Assembly: GCA_030066905.1 (NCBI GenBank)
Contig: JASJAR010000042.1
Location: forward strand, 1 to 57,690
Source of the DNA: Paracoccaceae bacterium
GTDB taxonomy: Bacteria; Pseudomonadota; Alphaproteobacteria; Rhodobacterales; Rhodobacteraceae
Reading direction: 5' to 3'
Length of the DNA: 57,690 nt
The notes beneath the pieces are model-generated. The model made no database searches, was not told where the DNA came from, and saw only the letters and a list, made by a program, of their open reading frames with translations. The first letter of the stretch is position 1. Each line of letters opens with the position of its first letter. Below, in pieces: positions 46,314 to 54,373 of this stretch. The translations under genes and the position numbers were made by a program.

Positions 46314-46754
46314 TCAACCGTCATCGAAGCGCGTACGGATCTCTCGCAGCACAGGCAGCGCGGTTCGTACCTTTTCGGGGCCGATCGCAGCGACCACGTC
46401 GGCCACGATGGGCTCGATGGCCGCAAGCGCCACGTCCCGCGCCTGGCGCCCGGCGGGGCTGATCGAGACGAGCTTCCGACGGGCATCGTTCCAGTCCTGG
46501 AAGATGTGCACGTAGCCGGCGCGTTCGAGCTTTCCGAGCGTGTTGGTCATTGCGCCCCTGGTAAGGTGGAAGGCCCGCGCCAATTCCGCCGGGCTGCGCT
46601 CCCCTCCGGCCCGGGCAAGGTAGTTGAGCACCGAGAAATGGCTAATCTCCATGCCCTTTGGCATCGCCTTCGTCAGCCGGGCGCGGGCAAGCTGGTCGGC
46701 CATGAAGAGCTCAGAGAGAAGCGCCACCGCAAGGGGGTCCGACGGTTCGCTCAT
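46314..46754 (-). CDS. MarR-family transcriptional regulator
   Basis: A 146-residue winged-helix regulator. The DNA-binding part is at about residues 37-95: SVLNYLARAGGERSPAELARAFHLTRGAMTNTLGKLE (in parts: ERSPAELARAFHLTRGAMT) and the wing DWNDARRKLVSISPAG. N- and C-terminal helices make the dimer. Its ATG shares one base with the stop of the nitrilase gene, so it belongs to the comF-grx-nitrilase unit. Target and effector unknown. Confidence 0.9.
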   Translation of the reverse strand: MSEPSDPLAVALLSELFMADQLARARLTKAMPKGMEISHFSVLNYLARAGGERSPAELARAFHLTRGAMTNTLGKLERAGYVHIFQDWNDARRKLVSISPAGRQARDVALAAIEPIVADVVAAIGPEKVRTALPVLREIRTRFDDG

Positions 46755-47587
46755 CAGGGCCCCTCGAAGGGCCGGCCATGGAAGAGCGATGGGATCCGGC
46801 GGCGGGTTTCCGTGACGAGGTCGACCTCGATGTCGACAAGATGGATGCCGGGCTCGGTGCCGCCGTCGACGAGTACCTTACCCCAGGGGTCGACCGCGAG
46901 GCTGTGGCCGTAACTGGCGCGCGGCCGCCCCGCCCGCGTCGCGTGGCGCCCACATTGCGCCGGCGCCAGCACGTAGGAGCCCGTCTCGATGGCCCGGGCC
47001 CGCAACAGCGTCTCCCAATGGGCTTCGCCGGACACCGGCGAGAAGGCCGCCGGCACCGTCAGCACCGTCGCCCCGGCAGCGGCAAGCCGGCGGTAGAGAG
47101 CCGGGAACCGCACATCGTAGCAGACCGACAGCCCGACCACGGCCGATCCGACATCGGCCACGACCGCGCGGTCGCCGGGCTGGAACGCCGCGCTTTCGCG
47201 GTAGGTCTCCGCCTCGGAAATCTCCACATCGAACATGTGGATCTTGTCGTAGCGCGCGCGGATCACCCCGTCGGGTCCGATCAGGAACGACCGGTTGACG
47301 AGCGGCGCTTCGCCCGACCGGTCCGCCAGTAGGGCAAGCGAGCCGATCAGGACCGCGACACCGTGCCGTTCTGCCTCGGCACGCAATTCGGCGAGCATCG
47401 GATCGTCAGTCTCATGGCGCAGCACCGATTTCTGATGCGTCCGGCTCGACGAGACGCAATTGGTGACTTCCGGCGTCAGGACCCAATCGGCCCCCGCCTC
47501 GGCGGCCTCGGCGATCCGCGCCCGCACCATCTCCAGGTTCTCCGCGGGATCGTCCGTCGAGGTGATCTGGATGAGCGCCGCCCGCAT
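46754..47587 (-). CDS. Carbon-nitrogen hydrolase (Nit2/omega-amidase-like)
   Basis: A 277-residue nitrilase-superfamily hydrolase with the Glu-Lys-Cys triad: Glu40 (LTPEVTN), Lys115 (YDKIHMFD) and Cys156 (SVCYDVRFP). YDKIHMFDVEISEAETYRES and GLSVCYDVRFPALYR are typical of Nit1/Nit2-like enzymes, which hydrolyse deaminated glutathione or omega-amides (family knowledge). It lies 6 bases after the glutaredoxin stop and overlaps the MarR gene by one base; its neighbour glutaredoxin fits a glutathione link. Confidence 0.9.
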   Translation of the reverse strand: MRAALIQITSTDDPAENLEMVRARIAEAAEAGADWVLTPEVTNCVSSSRTHQKSVLRHETDDPMLAELRAEAERHGVAVLIGSLALLADRSGEAPLVNRSFLIGPDGVIRARYDKIHMFDVEISEAETYRESAAFQPGDRAVVADVGSAVVGLSVCYDVRFPALYRRLAAAGATVLTVPAAFSPVSGEAHWETLLRARAIETGSYVLAPAQCGRHATRAGRPRASYGHSLAVDPWGKVLVDGGTEPGIHLVDIEVDLVTETRRRIPSLFHGRPFEGP

Positions 47588-47593
47588 GGAGCG

Positions 47594-47851
47594 TTAGGCC
47601 GCCAAAAGCGCGTCGAGCTTGCCTGCTCGCTCGAGCGCATACAAGTCGTCGCAGCCCCCGACATGGGTATCGCCAACGAAAATCTGGGGAACTGTGTGCC
47701 GTCCGTGCGCGCGGTCCATCATCTCGCTACGCCGCCCTGGCTCGCGGGAGAGGTCGATCTCGGCAAAGCTCACGCCCTTGTCGGTCAGAAGCCGTTTTGC
47801 AGCATGGCAGAACCCGCAGAGCGGCGACGTGTAGATTTCGACTGGCTTCAT
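47594..47851 (-). CDS. grxC: Glutaredoxin (GrxC type)
   Basis: An 85-residue glutaredoxin 3-type protein that reduces disulfides with glutathione. The active site is CGFC in IYTSPLCGFCHAAKRLL; TVPQIFVGDTHVGGCDDLYALE holds the cis-proline and the GG glutathione site. The start MKPVEIYTS at 47851 is preferred to an in-frame start at 47878. It sits between comF and the nitrilase gene. Confidence 0.94.
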   Translation of the reverse strand: MKPVEIYTSPLCGFCHAAKRLLTDKGVSFAEIDLSREPGRRSEMMDRAHGRHTVPQIFVGDTHVGGCDDLYALERAGKLDALLAA

Positions 47852-47881
47852 GGTCCGTCCCCGGTTGCCTCCGCTCAATAT

Positions 47882-48607
47882 CTAGGTCGCTTTGAGCGTC
47901 CGCGCCAGAACGGCGATTTCGATATGCGCCACCTCCAGCGTGTGCAGCGCCTCGGCTGCCGCCGCCAACGTCGCGCCGGAGGTCATCACATCGTCGATCA
48001 GCAGAATGCGCCGCCCCGCCAGCGCCGCGGCCCGCACCGGGTTCGGCCGGATCGCTCCATCGAGCCGGGCAAAGCGCTCGGCGGCGGTCAGTTCGTCGAG
48101 TTTCGGGGTAGCCCGGACCCGAAGGAGGCCGTCTACAAGTACGTCCGCCCCCAGCGCACGCCCGATGCCACGGGCAAGCAGCGCGGCCTGATTGTAGCGT
48201 CGCGTCAGAAGCCTCAGCCGGTGGACAGGTATCGGCAGGAGCAGGGTGCCCGGGCGGACATGGGGCCTGAGCCGTTCGGCCATCCAGGCGGCGGCGGGCC
48301 GCGCCAGGTCCGTCCGGTCGGCGTATTTGAGACGGTGCACGAGCATCCGGGCCTTGCCCTCGTAGGACAGGACCGCATGACCGCGCGCCCAGGGTCGGGG
48401 GGTGACGAGGCAATCATCGCAAAGGTCTGCCGTGCCGTCCGATTGCCCCGGCAGCGGGGTAGCGCAAAGCATGCAGGCATGGCCTTCCAGAAACGGTGTG
48501 TCCCGCCAGCAAGCGCCGCACAGACCATGGGGCGCGTCGGTCAGCGCCTCGCAGGAGACGCATTGATCGGGATAGAGGGTCCTCAGCAACGATTGCAGAA
48601 ACGCCAT
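47882..48607 (-). CDS. comF: ComF-family phosphoribosyltransferase-like protein
   Basis: A 241-residue ComF-family protein. Four Cys pairs in the N-terminal part (CVSCEAL, CGACW, CMLCATP, CDDC) suggest zinc binding. The PRTase part has LLPIPVHRLRLLTRRYNQAALLA and the PRPP motif RILLIDDVMTSGATLAAAA. In naturally competent bacteria ComF helps DNA uptake; outside them its role is not clear. First gene of comF-grxC-nitrilase-marR; divergent from the methyltransferase with 20 bases between. Confidence 0.92.
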   Translation of the reverse strand: MAFLQSLLRTLYPDQCVSCEALTDAPHGLCGACWRDTPFLEGHACMLCATPLPGQSDGTADLCDDCLVTPRPWARGHAVLSYEGKARMLVHRLKYADRTDLARPAAAWMAERLRPHVRPGTLLLPIPVHRLRLLTRRYNQAALLARGIGRALGADVLVDGLLRVRATPKLDELTAAERFARLDGAIRPNPVRAAALAGRRILLIDDVMTSGATLAAAAEALHTLEVAHIEIAVLARTLKAT

Positions 48608-48627
48608 CTCTTCCTACCTGTCCTTCC

Positions 48628-49461
48628 ATGCCGCCAGAGCTTGTTGACCCCCTCGCCCTCGCCCGAAGCCGCGCCCGCGCAAGGCCCGACGGGTTGTTCC
48701 TCCACCGGGAGGCGGCGGGGCTCCTCGCAGAAAGGCTGAGCGAGGTTAACAGAGCGTTTAAGGCCCCCGCTCTCGTTGGGCCGTTTCACGAGCCTTTCGC
48801 CGACGCGCTCGGCATCTCGCGCTGCGTCGCCGACGACGACCGGCTCGATCTCTCGCCGGGGGCCCACGACCTCGTCGTCCACGCCATGGGGCTTCATTGG
48901 GCACGCGACCCCGTCGGACAATTGATCCAGTGCCGCCGCGCCCTTCAGCCCGACGGGCTTTTCCTCGCGGTGGCCTTCGGCGGGCGAACGCTGCACGAGT
49001 TGCGGAGCGTTCTCGCCGAAGCCGAGGTCGCCGTCACCGGCGGGCTGTCTCCCCGTGTCGCGCCCATGGGTGACGTACGGGACCTCGGCGCGCTCTTGCA
49101 GCGGGCGGGGCTCGCGATGCCTGTGGCCGACACGCTGACGCTGAGGGTAAGCTACCCCGACCTCTTCGCCCTCGCCCGCGACCTGCGCGCGATGGGCGAG
49201 ACCAATGCGCTCGCCGACCGGCTCCGCCGACCGACCCCTCGCGCGGTGTTCGAGCGGGCCGAAGCCCTCTATGCGAAAGCGCATCAGGCCGGAAACGGGC
49301 GCATCCTTGCCACGTTCGAGCTTGTCTTTCTCACCGGCTGGGCGCCGGCGGGCACCCAGCCCAAACCCCTCCGGCCGGGCTCGGCGCGCTTACGCCTTGC
49401 AGACGCGCTCGGCACGACAGAAGAGCCAACGGGAGACCCTGCCGCCCCCCGGCGCGATTGA
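48628..49461 (+). CDS. SAM-dependent methyltransferase-like protein (BioC/NDUFAF5-like)
   Basis: A 277-residue class I methyltransferase-fold protein. AALVGPF-type start of the fold (KAPALVGPFH), HDLVVHAMGLHWARDPVGQLIQC and FLAVAFGGRTLHELRSVL are the usual segments of the BioC/NDUFAF5 group. The SAM-binding glycine-rich motif is poor, so it may hydroxylate or be a non-methylating relative, as NDUFAF5 is. The ATG at 48628 is chosen because the frame upstream overlaps comF. It reads away from comF. Confidence 0.82.
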   Translation: MPPELVDPLALARSRARARPDGLFLHREAAGLLAERLSEVNRAFKAPALVGPFHEPFADALGISRCVADDDRLDLSPGAHDLVVHAMGLHWARDPVGQLIQCRRALQPDGLFLAVAFGGRTLHELRSVLAEAEVAVTGGLSPRVAPMGDVRDLGALLQRAGLAMPVADTLTLRVSYPDLFALARDLRAMGETNALADRLRRPTPRAVFERAEALYAKAHQAGNGRILATFELVFLTGWAPAGTQPKPLRPGSARLRLADALGTTEEPTGDPAAPRRD

Positions 49462-49520
49462 CGCGTGCCGATTCGCGGTTATGTCGCTCGGGAACCTTTC
49501 CAATTGCGAACGGAACGCAG

Positions 49521-50612
49521 ATGATGCTCGACGCAAGATCAGAGCGTGGAACCCCGTTGACCGAAGCGCCGACAGAGCCCGACAGCCGGCACCTGCCGGC
49601 AGACCACCCCCGGGTGAAGCCCGCTCGCGTCGGCGTGCTCCTGGCCAATCTCGGTACGCCGGACAATTACGACTATTGGTCGATGCGGCGTTATCTGGGC
49701 GAGTTCCTCTCCGACCGTCGGGTGATCGACTATTCGCCCTGGATCTGGCAGCCGCTTCTCCAGCTGATCATCCTGACGAAGCGGCCGTTCTCTTCAGGCG
49801 CAGCCTATAAGTCGATTTGGAACGAAGAAGCGGGCGAAAGCCCGCTGATGACCATAACCAAGGCGCAGACCGCCAAGATCAAGGCGGAAATCGAAGCCAA
49901 GTACGGCGACAAGGTCATGGTCGATTTCGCCATGCGCTACGGTAACCCGTCGACGAAGTCGAAGGTCCGCGAAATGGTCGAGGCCGGTTGCCGGCGTATC
50001 GTCTTCTTCCCGCTCTACCCGCAAACCGCCGGGGCCACGACCGCCACTGCAAACGACCAGTTCTTCCGCGCCATGATGGAGGAAAAGTGGCAACCCTCGG
50101 TGCGCACGGTGCCGGAGTATTTCGACCGGCCATCTTACATCGACGCGCTGGCCAAATCGGTGGAGCGGAGCTACGGCGCGATGGAAACCAAGCCCGACAT
50201 CCTCGTCTGCTCCTATCACGGCGTGCCGAAGCGCTACCTGATGGAGGGCGACCCCTATCATTGCCAGTGCCAGAAGACGACGCGGCTTCTCAAAGAACGC
50301 CTCGGCTGGGACGACAGCGAGATCGTGACCACCTTCCAGTCCCGCTTCGGGCCGGAGGAGTGGCTGAAGCCTTACACGGTCGAAGAGGTCGCCCGGCTCG
50401 CCGAAACCGGCAAGAAAAGGATCGCCGTCATCGCCCCGGCCTTTTCGGCCGATTGCATCGAGACGCTCGAGGAGATCAACGAAGAGATCCGCGAGAGCTT
50501 TGAAGAAGCCGGCGGCAAGCACTTCACCTACATCCCCTGCCTCAACGACGATGACGCGCATATCGACTCCCTTGTTGAGCATCTCGAGGACAGTCTTGCA
50601 GGCTGGGTCTGA
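49521..50612 (+). CDS. hemH: Ferrochelatase
   Basis: A 363-residue HemH that inserts Fe(II) into protoporphyrin IX. Signatures: VGVLLANLGTPDNYDYWSMRRYL (in parts: VLLANLGTPDNYD), FRAMRY-type VDFAMRYGNPS, LYPQTAGATTATANDQFF, CSYHGVPKRYL with the metal-binding His, and FSADCIETLEEINEE with the Glu of the C-terminal site. The C-terminus has the usual alphaproteobacterial length. ATG at 49521 or the next ATG at 49524 are both possible. Confidence 0.96.
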   Translation: MMLDARSERGTPLTEAPTEPDSRHLPADHPRVKPARVGVLLANLGTPDNYDYWSMRRYLGEFLSDRRVIDYSPWIWQPLLQLIILTKRPFSSGAAYKSIWNEEAGESPLMTITKAQTAKIKAEIEAKYGDKVMVDFAMRYGNPSTKSKVREMVEAGCRRIVFFPLYPQTAGATTATANDQFFRAMMEEKWQPSVRTVPEYFDRPSYIDALAKSVERSYGAMETKPDILVCSYHGVPKRYLMEGDPYHCQCQKTTRLLKERLGWDDSEIVTTFQSRFGPEEWLKPYTVEEVARLAETGKKRIAVIAPAFSADCIETLEEINEEIRESFEEAGGKHFTYIPCLNDDDAHIDSLVEHLEDSLAGWV

Positions 50613-50619
50613 ACGAAAA

Positions 50620-50637
50620 GGGGCCCCGCGGGGCCCC
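50620..50637 (-). terminator. Intrinsic terminator of the L,D-transpeptidase gene
   Basis: GGGGCCCC, GC, GGGGCCCC makes a perfect stem. On the minus strand it is followed by TTTT, which suits the L,D-transpeptidase transcript whose stop is at 50664. On the plus strand the T-run is missing, though it may still help end hemH. Confidence 0.75.
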
Positions 50638-50663
50638 CTGCTCAGCGGTCCGTCCGGCGCCGA

Positions 50664-51257
50664 TCAGATCAGCAGAACCTGCGTATTGACCCGGGCCAGA
50701 TCATAGAGTTCCAGAATGTGCTCGTTGTAGAGCCCGATGCATCCGTTCGACGAACGCCGCCCGATCTTGCGCGTGTCGTGGGTGCCGTGAATGCGGTAGT
50801 AGGTCCAGCTCAAGTGCAGCGACCGGACACCGAGCGGGTTGTCCGGGCCCGGAGGCATGTAGTCTGGCCATTCGGGGTTACGCTCTTTCATCGACGGCGT
50901 CGGACGCCAGTCGGGCGCGGGGTCCTTGAACGTTACCCGGGTCCGGCCGCGGCGGGTCAGTTCCTCGCTCATCGGTACGCTCGTCGGGTAGAGCTTGTAG
51001 GTCGCCCCGTCCGCGCTCCAGTAATGGAGCGCCCGCGACGTGATATCGACGAGGATCGCGCCGTTGGAGAGATCGTCGAAATAGGGCCGCCAGTCCTGCG
51101 CTCGGAAGCTCGACGCGTTCCGGCGCACCGACTGGCTGACCGCATCGCGGAACTCCACCGTATCGGGCGTGCTCTGGGCGATGGCCGGTGTCGCGAGGCC
51201 GGCAGCGGCAACGGCGACGAAACCGCGGCGCGTGAGGTTCGATCTATCTGTCGACAT
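50664..51257 (-). CDS. L,D-transpeptidase with Tat-type signal
   Basis: A 197-residue exported YkuD-domain enzyme that cross-links peptidoglycan or attaches proteins to it. The N-terminus MSTDRSNLTRRGFVAV has the twin-arginine motif, with cleavage near AIAQS. The catalytic part is IHGTHDTRKIGRRSSNGCIGLYNEHIL, where the Cys of SNGC is the nucleophile and the His of HGT partner. WSYYRIHG-type SWTYYRIHGT matches. It is divergent from the CAP lipoprotein gene (51412). Confidence 0.9.
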   Translation of the reverse strand: MSTDRSNLTRRGFVAVAAAGLATPAIAQSTPDTVEFRDAVSQSVRRNASSFRAQDWRPYFDDLSNGAILVDITSRALHYWSADGATYKLYPTSVPMSEELTRRGRTRVTFKDPAPDWRPTPSMKERNPEWPDYMPPGPDNPLGVRSLHLSWTYYRIHGTHDTRKIGRRSSNGCIGLYNEHILELYDLARVNTQVLLI

Positions 51258-51411
51258 GGCTGCTCTCAAGTCGTTCAAATCGGCATTATGGATAGTGCCG
51301 AAAGGCCACGATCGCAATTCACAGCAATGTCAGACCGGCGGCGCTTCGCCGGTGGGGTTTGCCCCGCCCGGGCCTTGGTGTAATCAGCCAAAAACCTTGA
51401 AAGACGAGCGG

Positions 51412-51954
51412 ATGCCCCTTTCCACCCTCAAGATTCCGGCACTCGCGGCCTGCGCATTTCTTGCGGCCTGTGCGACACCTACGCCACGGCTCGGGCCAGA
51501 TGGACTGCCGCTGCCGCAGGTCTACCGCATCTCGGACCGGATGGAGAGCGAGATCCAGTTCCGCATGCTCGACTCGGTCAATGCCCTGCGGCAGGCCTCG
51601 GGCGCCTCGCCGCTCGCCCTCAACGCAGAGCTCAACGCCGCCGCGGCAACCCATTCGCGGGACATGAGCCTTCAGAACCGTCCCTGGCATTTCGGCTCCG
51701 ACGGCTCGTCACCGCTCGACCGGGTCACCCGGGTGGGCTATGCCGGCGAGTTTCTGGGCGAGAACATCTCCGAGACCTACGAGACCGAGCTTGAAACGCT
51801 CTCGGCCTGGATGTCGGACCCGGCCACCCGCGATATCATGCTTGACCCCCGCGCCACCGATCTCGGGTTTTCATGGTTTCAGGAGCCGAGCGGCAAGATC
51901 TGGTGGACGCTGATCACCGGTGCGGGGTCGGGCGGTGCGGCACGGACGTCCTAA
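51412..51954 (+). CDS. CAP-domain lipoprotein
   Basis: A 180-residue predicted lipoprotein. The signal peptide ends in a lipobox LAAC (FLAACATPTP) with the Cys near residue 18. The CAP domain has LNAAAATHSRDMSLQNRPWHFGSDG, FLGENISETYE and LDPRATDLGFSWFQEP. It is divergent from one L,D-transpeptidase and tail-to-tail with another. The start ATG at 51412 is inside a longer open frame that has no lead. The CAP fold is also seen at 43502-44134, without lipidation. Function unknown. Confidence 0.85.
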   Translation: MPLSTLKIPALAACAFLAACATPTPRLGPDGLPLPQVYRISDRMESEIQFRMLDSVNALRQASGASPLALNAELNAAAATHSRDMSLQNRPWHFGSDGSSPLDRVTRVGYAGEFLGENISETYETELETLSAWMSDPATRDIMLDPRATDLGFSWFQEPSGKIWWTLITGAGSGGAARTS

Positions 51955-51980
51955 CCCGGACGAGTTTCTTCCCAAAACAC

Positions 51981-52002
51981 TGTCCCGGGCCTGACCAGGA
52001 AC
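51981..52002. repeat. REP-like intergenic repeat, copy C (partial)
   Basis: TGTCCCGGGCCTGACCAGGA matches the first arm of copy B (46153-46227) with few changes. It lies in the 148-base gap between the convergent CAP-lipoprotein and L,D-transpeptidase genes. Confidence 0.45.
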
Positions 52003-52102
52003 GCCGAAGAATAGCGCGTTCCGTAGGGCCTGTCGCCCTCGGTCTCATCGAGGCCGGATCGACGCGAATATCCGCGTTTTTCGGCGGGACGCCGGGTCGA
52101 TC

Positions 52103-52597
52103 TCACGGATAAATCGTGATCGGTGTGCCGGTGCGCACCATCACATAGATCTCTTCCATCTCTTCGTTCGTCACCGCGATGCAGCCCCAGGTCCAGTCGG
52201 GGCCCCTCAGGCTCCCGAGCGGGCTTTCGCCGTGGATGAAGATCTCTCCGCCCGGGTCCACACCTAGACGCCGCGCGACCGCCACATCCCGCGCATTCGG
52301 ATAGGAGATCCCGAGCGAGAGATGAAATATGCTGTCGGGGTTACGACGGTCGATGATGTAAGTGCCCTCCGGCGTCTTGCCGTCGCCGGATTTCCGCTTG
52401 TGCCCGTCGGGCTCGAAGCCGAGGTCGATGTCATAGGTTTTGAGCGCCCGGTCGTGGTGCAGAAGGTACATCTTCCGCGCCTCCTTGTGGACGACGATGC
52501 GGGTCACCTCAGGGCCGTCGTAGGTCACGACCCGGGGCGCACAACCCGCAAGAACGAGCGCCACGAGAAGCGCGGGGAGAACTTTCAGAACTGTCAT
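52103..52597 (-). CDS. L,D-transpeptidase lipoprotein
   Basis: A 164-residue predicted lipoprotein. The signal is MTVLKVLPALLVALVLAGC with a lipobox LAGC. The YkuD domain has IFIHGESPLGSLRGPDWTWGCIAVTNEEMEEIY; the TWGC Cys is the nucleophile. VTRIVVHKEARKMYLL and DGKTPEGTYIIDRRN are the usual earlier parts. Together with the Tat-type enzyme and the CAP lipoprotein it makes a small cell-wall group. Confidence 0.9.
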   Translation of the reverse strand: MTVLKVLPALLVALVLAGCAPRVVTYDGPEVTRIVVHKEARKMYLLHHDRALKTYDIDLGFEPDGHKRKSGDGKTPEGTYIIDRRNPDSIFHLSLGISYPNARDVAVARRLGVDPGGEIFIHGESPLGSLRGPDWTWGCIAVTNEEMEEIYVMVRTGTPITIYP

Positions 52598-52663
52598 CTG
52601 CCTGCTCGATACCGTTTTCGGCTGCTTTGGGGTTCTATACAGCCATTCCGGTTGATTTTTCGA

Positions 52664-53893
52664 TCACTTTTTGGCGCGGGTGAGGCTGGCGACCAGTTCG
52701 ACATGGGGCGACCAGCGGAACTGGTCGACGACGTCGATCCAATCGAGGTTGTAGCCGCCCCGGGCAAGGGTAGCCGCATCGCGGGCGAAGGTTGCGGGGT
52801 TGCAGGACACCGCCGCGAGCCGCGACGGTCCGGCATCGGCGAGGATCGCGCTCTGGGCTTCCGCTCCGGCGCGGGGCGGGTCGATGACGGCCCCGTCGAA
52901 CCGGGCCAGCTCGTCGGCCAGAAGCGGCCGGCGAAAGAGGTCGCGGGCTTCGGTCGTCACGGCCTTGAGCCCGCCGGCCCTTCGCCAGCCACCATCGAGC
53001 GCCGAAAGCAGATCGCGGTCGGCTTCGACAGCGTGGACCCGCGCCGCCGCCGCCAGCGCGAGGCCGAACGTGCCGGCGCCCGCAAAGAGATTCACCACCG
53101 CGGCGCATCCCCCCAGCGCCTCCGCCACACCGGCGACGAGTGCCCGCTCTCCCGCCTCGGTCGCCTGGAGGAAAGCTCCGGGCGGCGGCACAACATCGGC
53201 ATCGCCGAGCTTGACGGCCGGTGCGGCCGCCTGAAAAACCGGGTCGGCGTTCCAGGTCAGCCGGGCCAGGCCCGCCGCTCCAGCGACAGCGACGATTTCG
53301 GCGAGCCCCTCGCTGTTTGGCGCCTTGGCATCGCTCACCGCGACGTCGAGCCCGGCCGTGCCGAATGTCACTGCGATCCGGATTTCCGCCTTGCGCGGCG
53401 CCCCGAGCCGGCCGAAGGCTTCGAATGCGGGCAGCGCCTGGCGGATCTCATCGACGAGCACTTGGCAGTCGGGCACCGCAACAATGCGGTCGCTCCCTCG
53501 TGCGTGAATGCCCACGACCGCTCCCGTCTTGGTCCGCGTTGCCGCCAGAACGGCCCGGCGGCGGCTCCTGGGCGGTGACGTATGGACCCGTCGGATTGGG
53601 GCTAGAAGACCCTGGGCGGCAAGCGCAGTCCGAACGACTTCCACCTTCCACGCGGCGACGAAACCGTCCGAAGCGTGCATGAGGTCGCAGCCGCCGCAGG
53701 ATTTGTAATGCGGACAGCCGGGCCGGACCCGGTCCGGCGACGGTGTCAGGATGCGCGGTTGCCTCATGCGGCCGTCGACCACCTCGCCCTCGACCTCCTC
53801 CCCCGGGAGGGCACGGCGCACGTAGACGGCCGGATCGCCGCCGATCCCGTCGCCCCGATGGCCGAGCCGGTCGGTCACCAGGCGTCGGGTCAT
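52664..53893 (-). CDS. TrmA/RumA-family RNA uracil methyltransferase
   Basis: A 409-residue class I RNA m5U methyltransferase. An iron-sulfur site CPHYKSCGGCDLMH with a later Cys in AVPDCQVL fits RumA/RlmD. The SAM fold has VNLFAGAGTFGLALA; VIDPPRAGAEAQ and the catalytic SCNPATFARD follow. Probable target: a uracil in 23S rRNA or tRNA (U747/U1939/U54). The ATG at 53893 overlaps the VOC gene stop by four bases; the longer open frame is a shadow of the VOC gene. Confidence 0.9.
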   Translation of the reverse strand: MTRRLVTDRLGHRGDGIGGDPAVYVRRALPGEEVEGEVVDGRMRQPRILTPSPDRVRPGCPHYKSCGGCDLMHASDGFVAAWKVEVVRTALAAQGLLAPIRRVHTSPPRSRRRAVLAATRTKTGAVVGIHARGSDRIVAVPDCQVLVDEIRQALPAFEAFGRLGAPRKAEIRIAVTFGTAGLDVAVSDAKAPNSEGLAEIVAVAGAAGLARLTWNADPVFQAAAPAVKLGDADVVPPPGAFLQATEAGERALVAGVAEALGGCAAVVNLFAGAGTFGLALAAAARVHAVEADRDLLSALDGGWRRAGGLKAVTTEARDLFRRPLLADELARFDGAVIDPPRAGAEAQSAILADAGPSRLAAVSCNPATFARDAATLARGGYNLDWIDVVDQFRWSPHVELVASLTRAKK

Positions 53894-54315
53894 CGGGGCA
53901 GTGCGACGGCCGGGCTGAACGCATAGCCTTCGGGCGATAGGATCGTTGCCTCGCGCAATCCGTGGGGTTTGTCGGCTGGAGGTTCGACGACGATGCCGCC
54001 GCCCGCCTCTGCCCGGGCGGCCGCATGGTCGGGGTCGATGCCAAAGACGTAGCATTGCACGCCCGCGCCACGGGGCGGGTTGTCGGGAAGCATCCCCGAC
54101 AGTGGATGCCTGCCAAAGGTCGCGTCGCTGTGGAGCTGGAAGACGGCACCGTCGTGCAGAACGATGGCAAAGTCGTCCGAGAGCTGGCGGACGTCGAGGC
54201 CGAAGACCGTTTGGAGGAAATCAGCGAGGCGCCTGACGTCCGGACTGATGAAGTTTGCACCGAGCCCGCGCAGGCTGCGCCCGAACTCATCGGCGGAAAC
54301 GGTGTCGTAGTCCAT
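53890..54315 (-). CDS. VOC-family (glyoxalase-like) protein
   Basis: A 141-residue protein of the vicinal-oxygen-chelate fold. The start MDYDTVSADEFGRSLRGLG leads to FISPDVRRLADFLQTVFGLD, a typical first beta-alpha-beta of the fold; the rest is QCYVFGIDPDHAAARAEAGG and GLREATILSPEGYAFSPA. Which metal ligands are kept is not clear. Overlaps the RNA methyltransferase gene by four bases. Specific reaction unknown. Confidence 0.8.
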   Translation of the reverse strand: MDYDTVSADEFGRSLRGLGANFISPDVRRLADFLQTVFGLDVRQLSDDFAIVLHDGAVFQLHSDATFGRHPLSGMLPDNPPRGAGVQCYVFGIDPDHAAARAEAGGGIVVEPPADKPHGLREATILSPEGYAFSPAVALPR

Positions 54316-54373
54316 CGGTTTGCCCTCGATCTATGTCAGTAAATCTGACCTAAACCGACGACCGCGAAAACCC

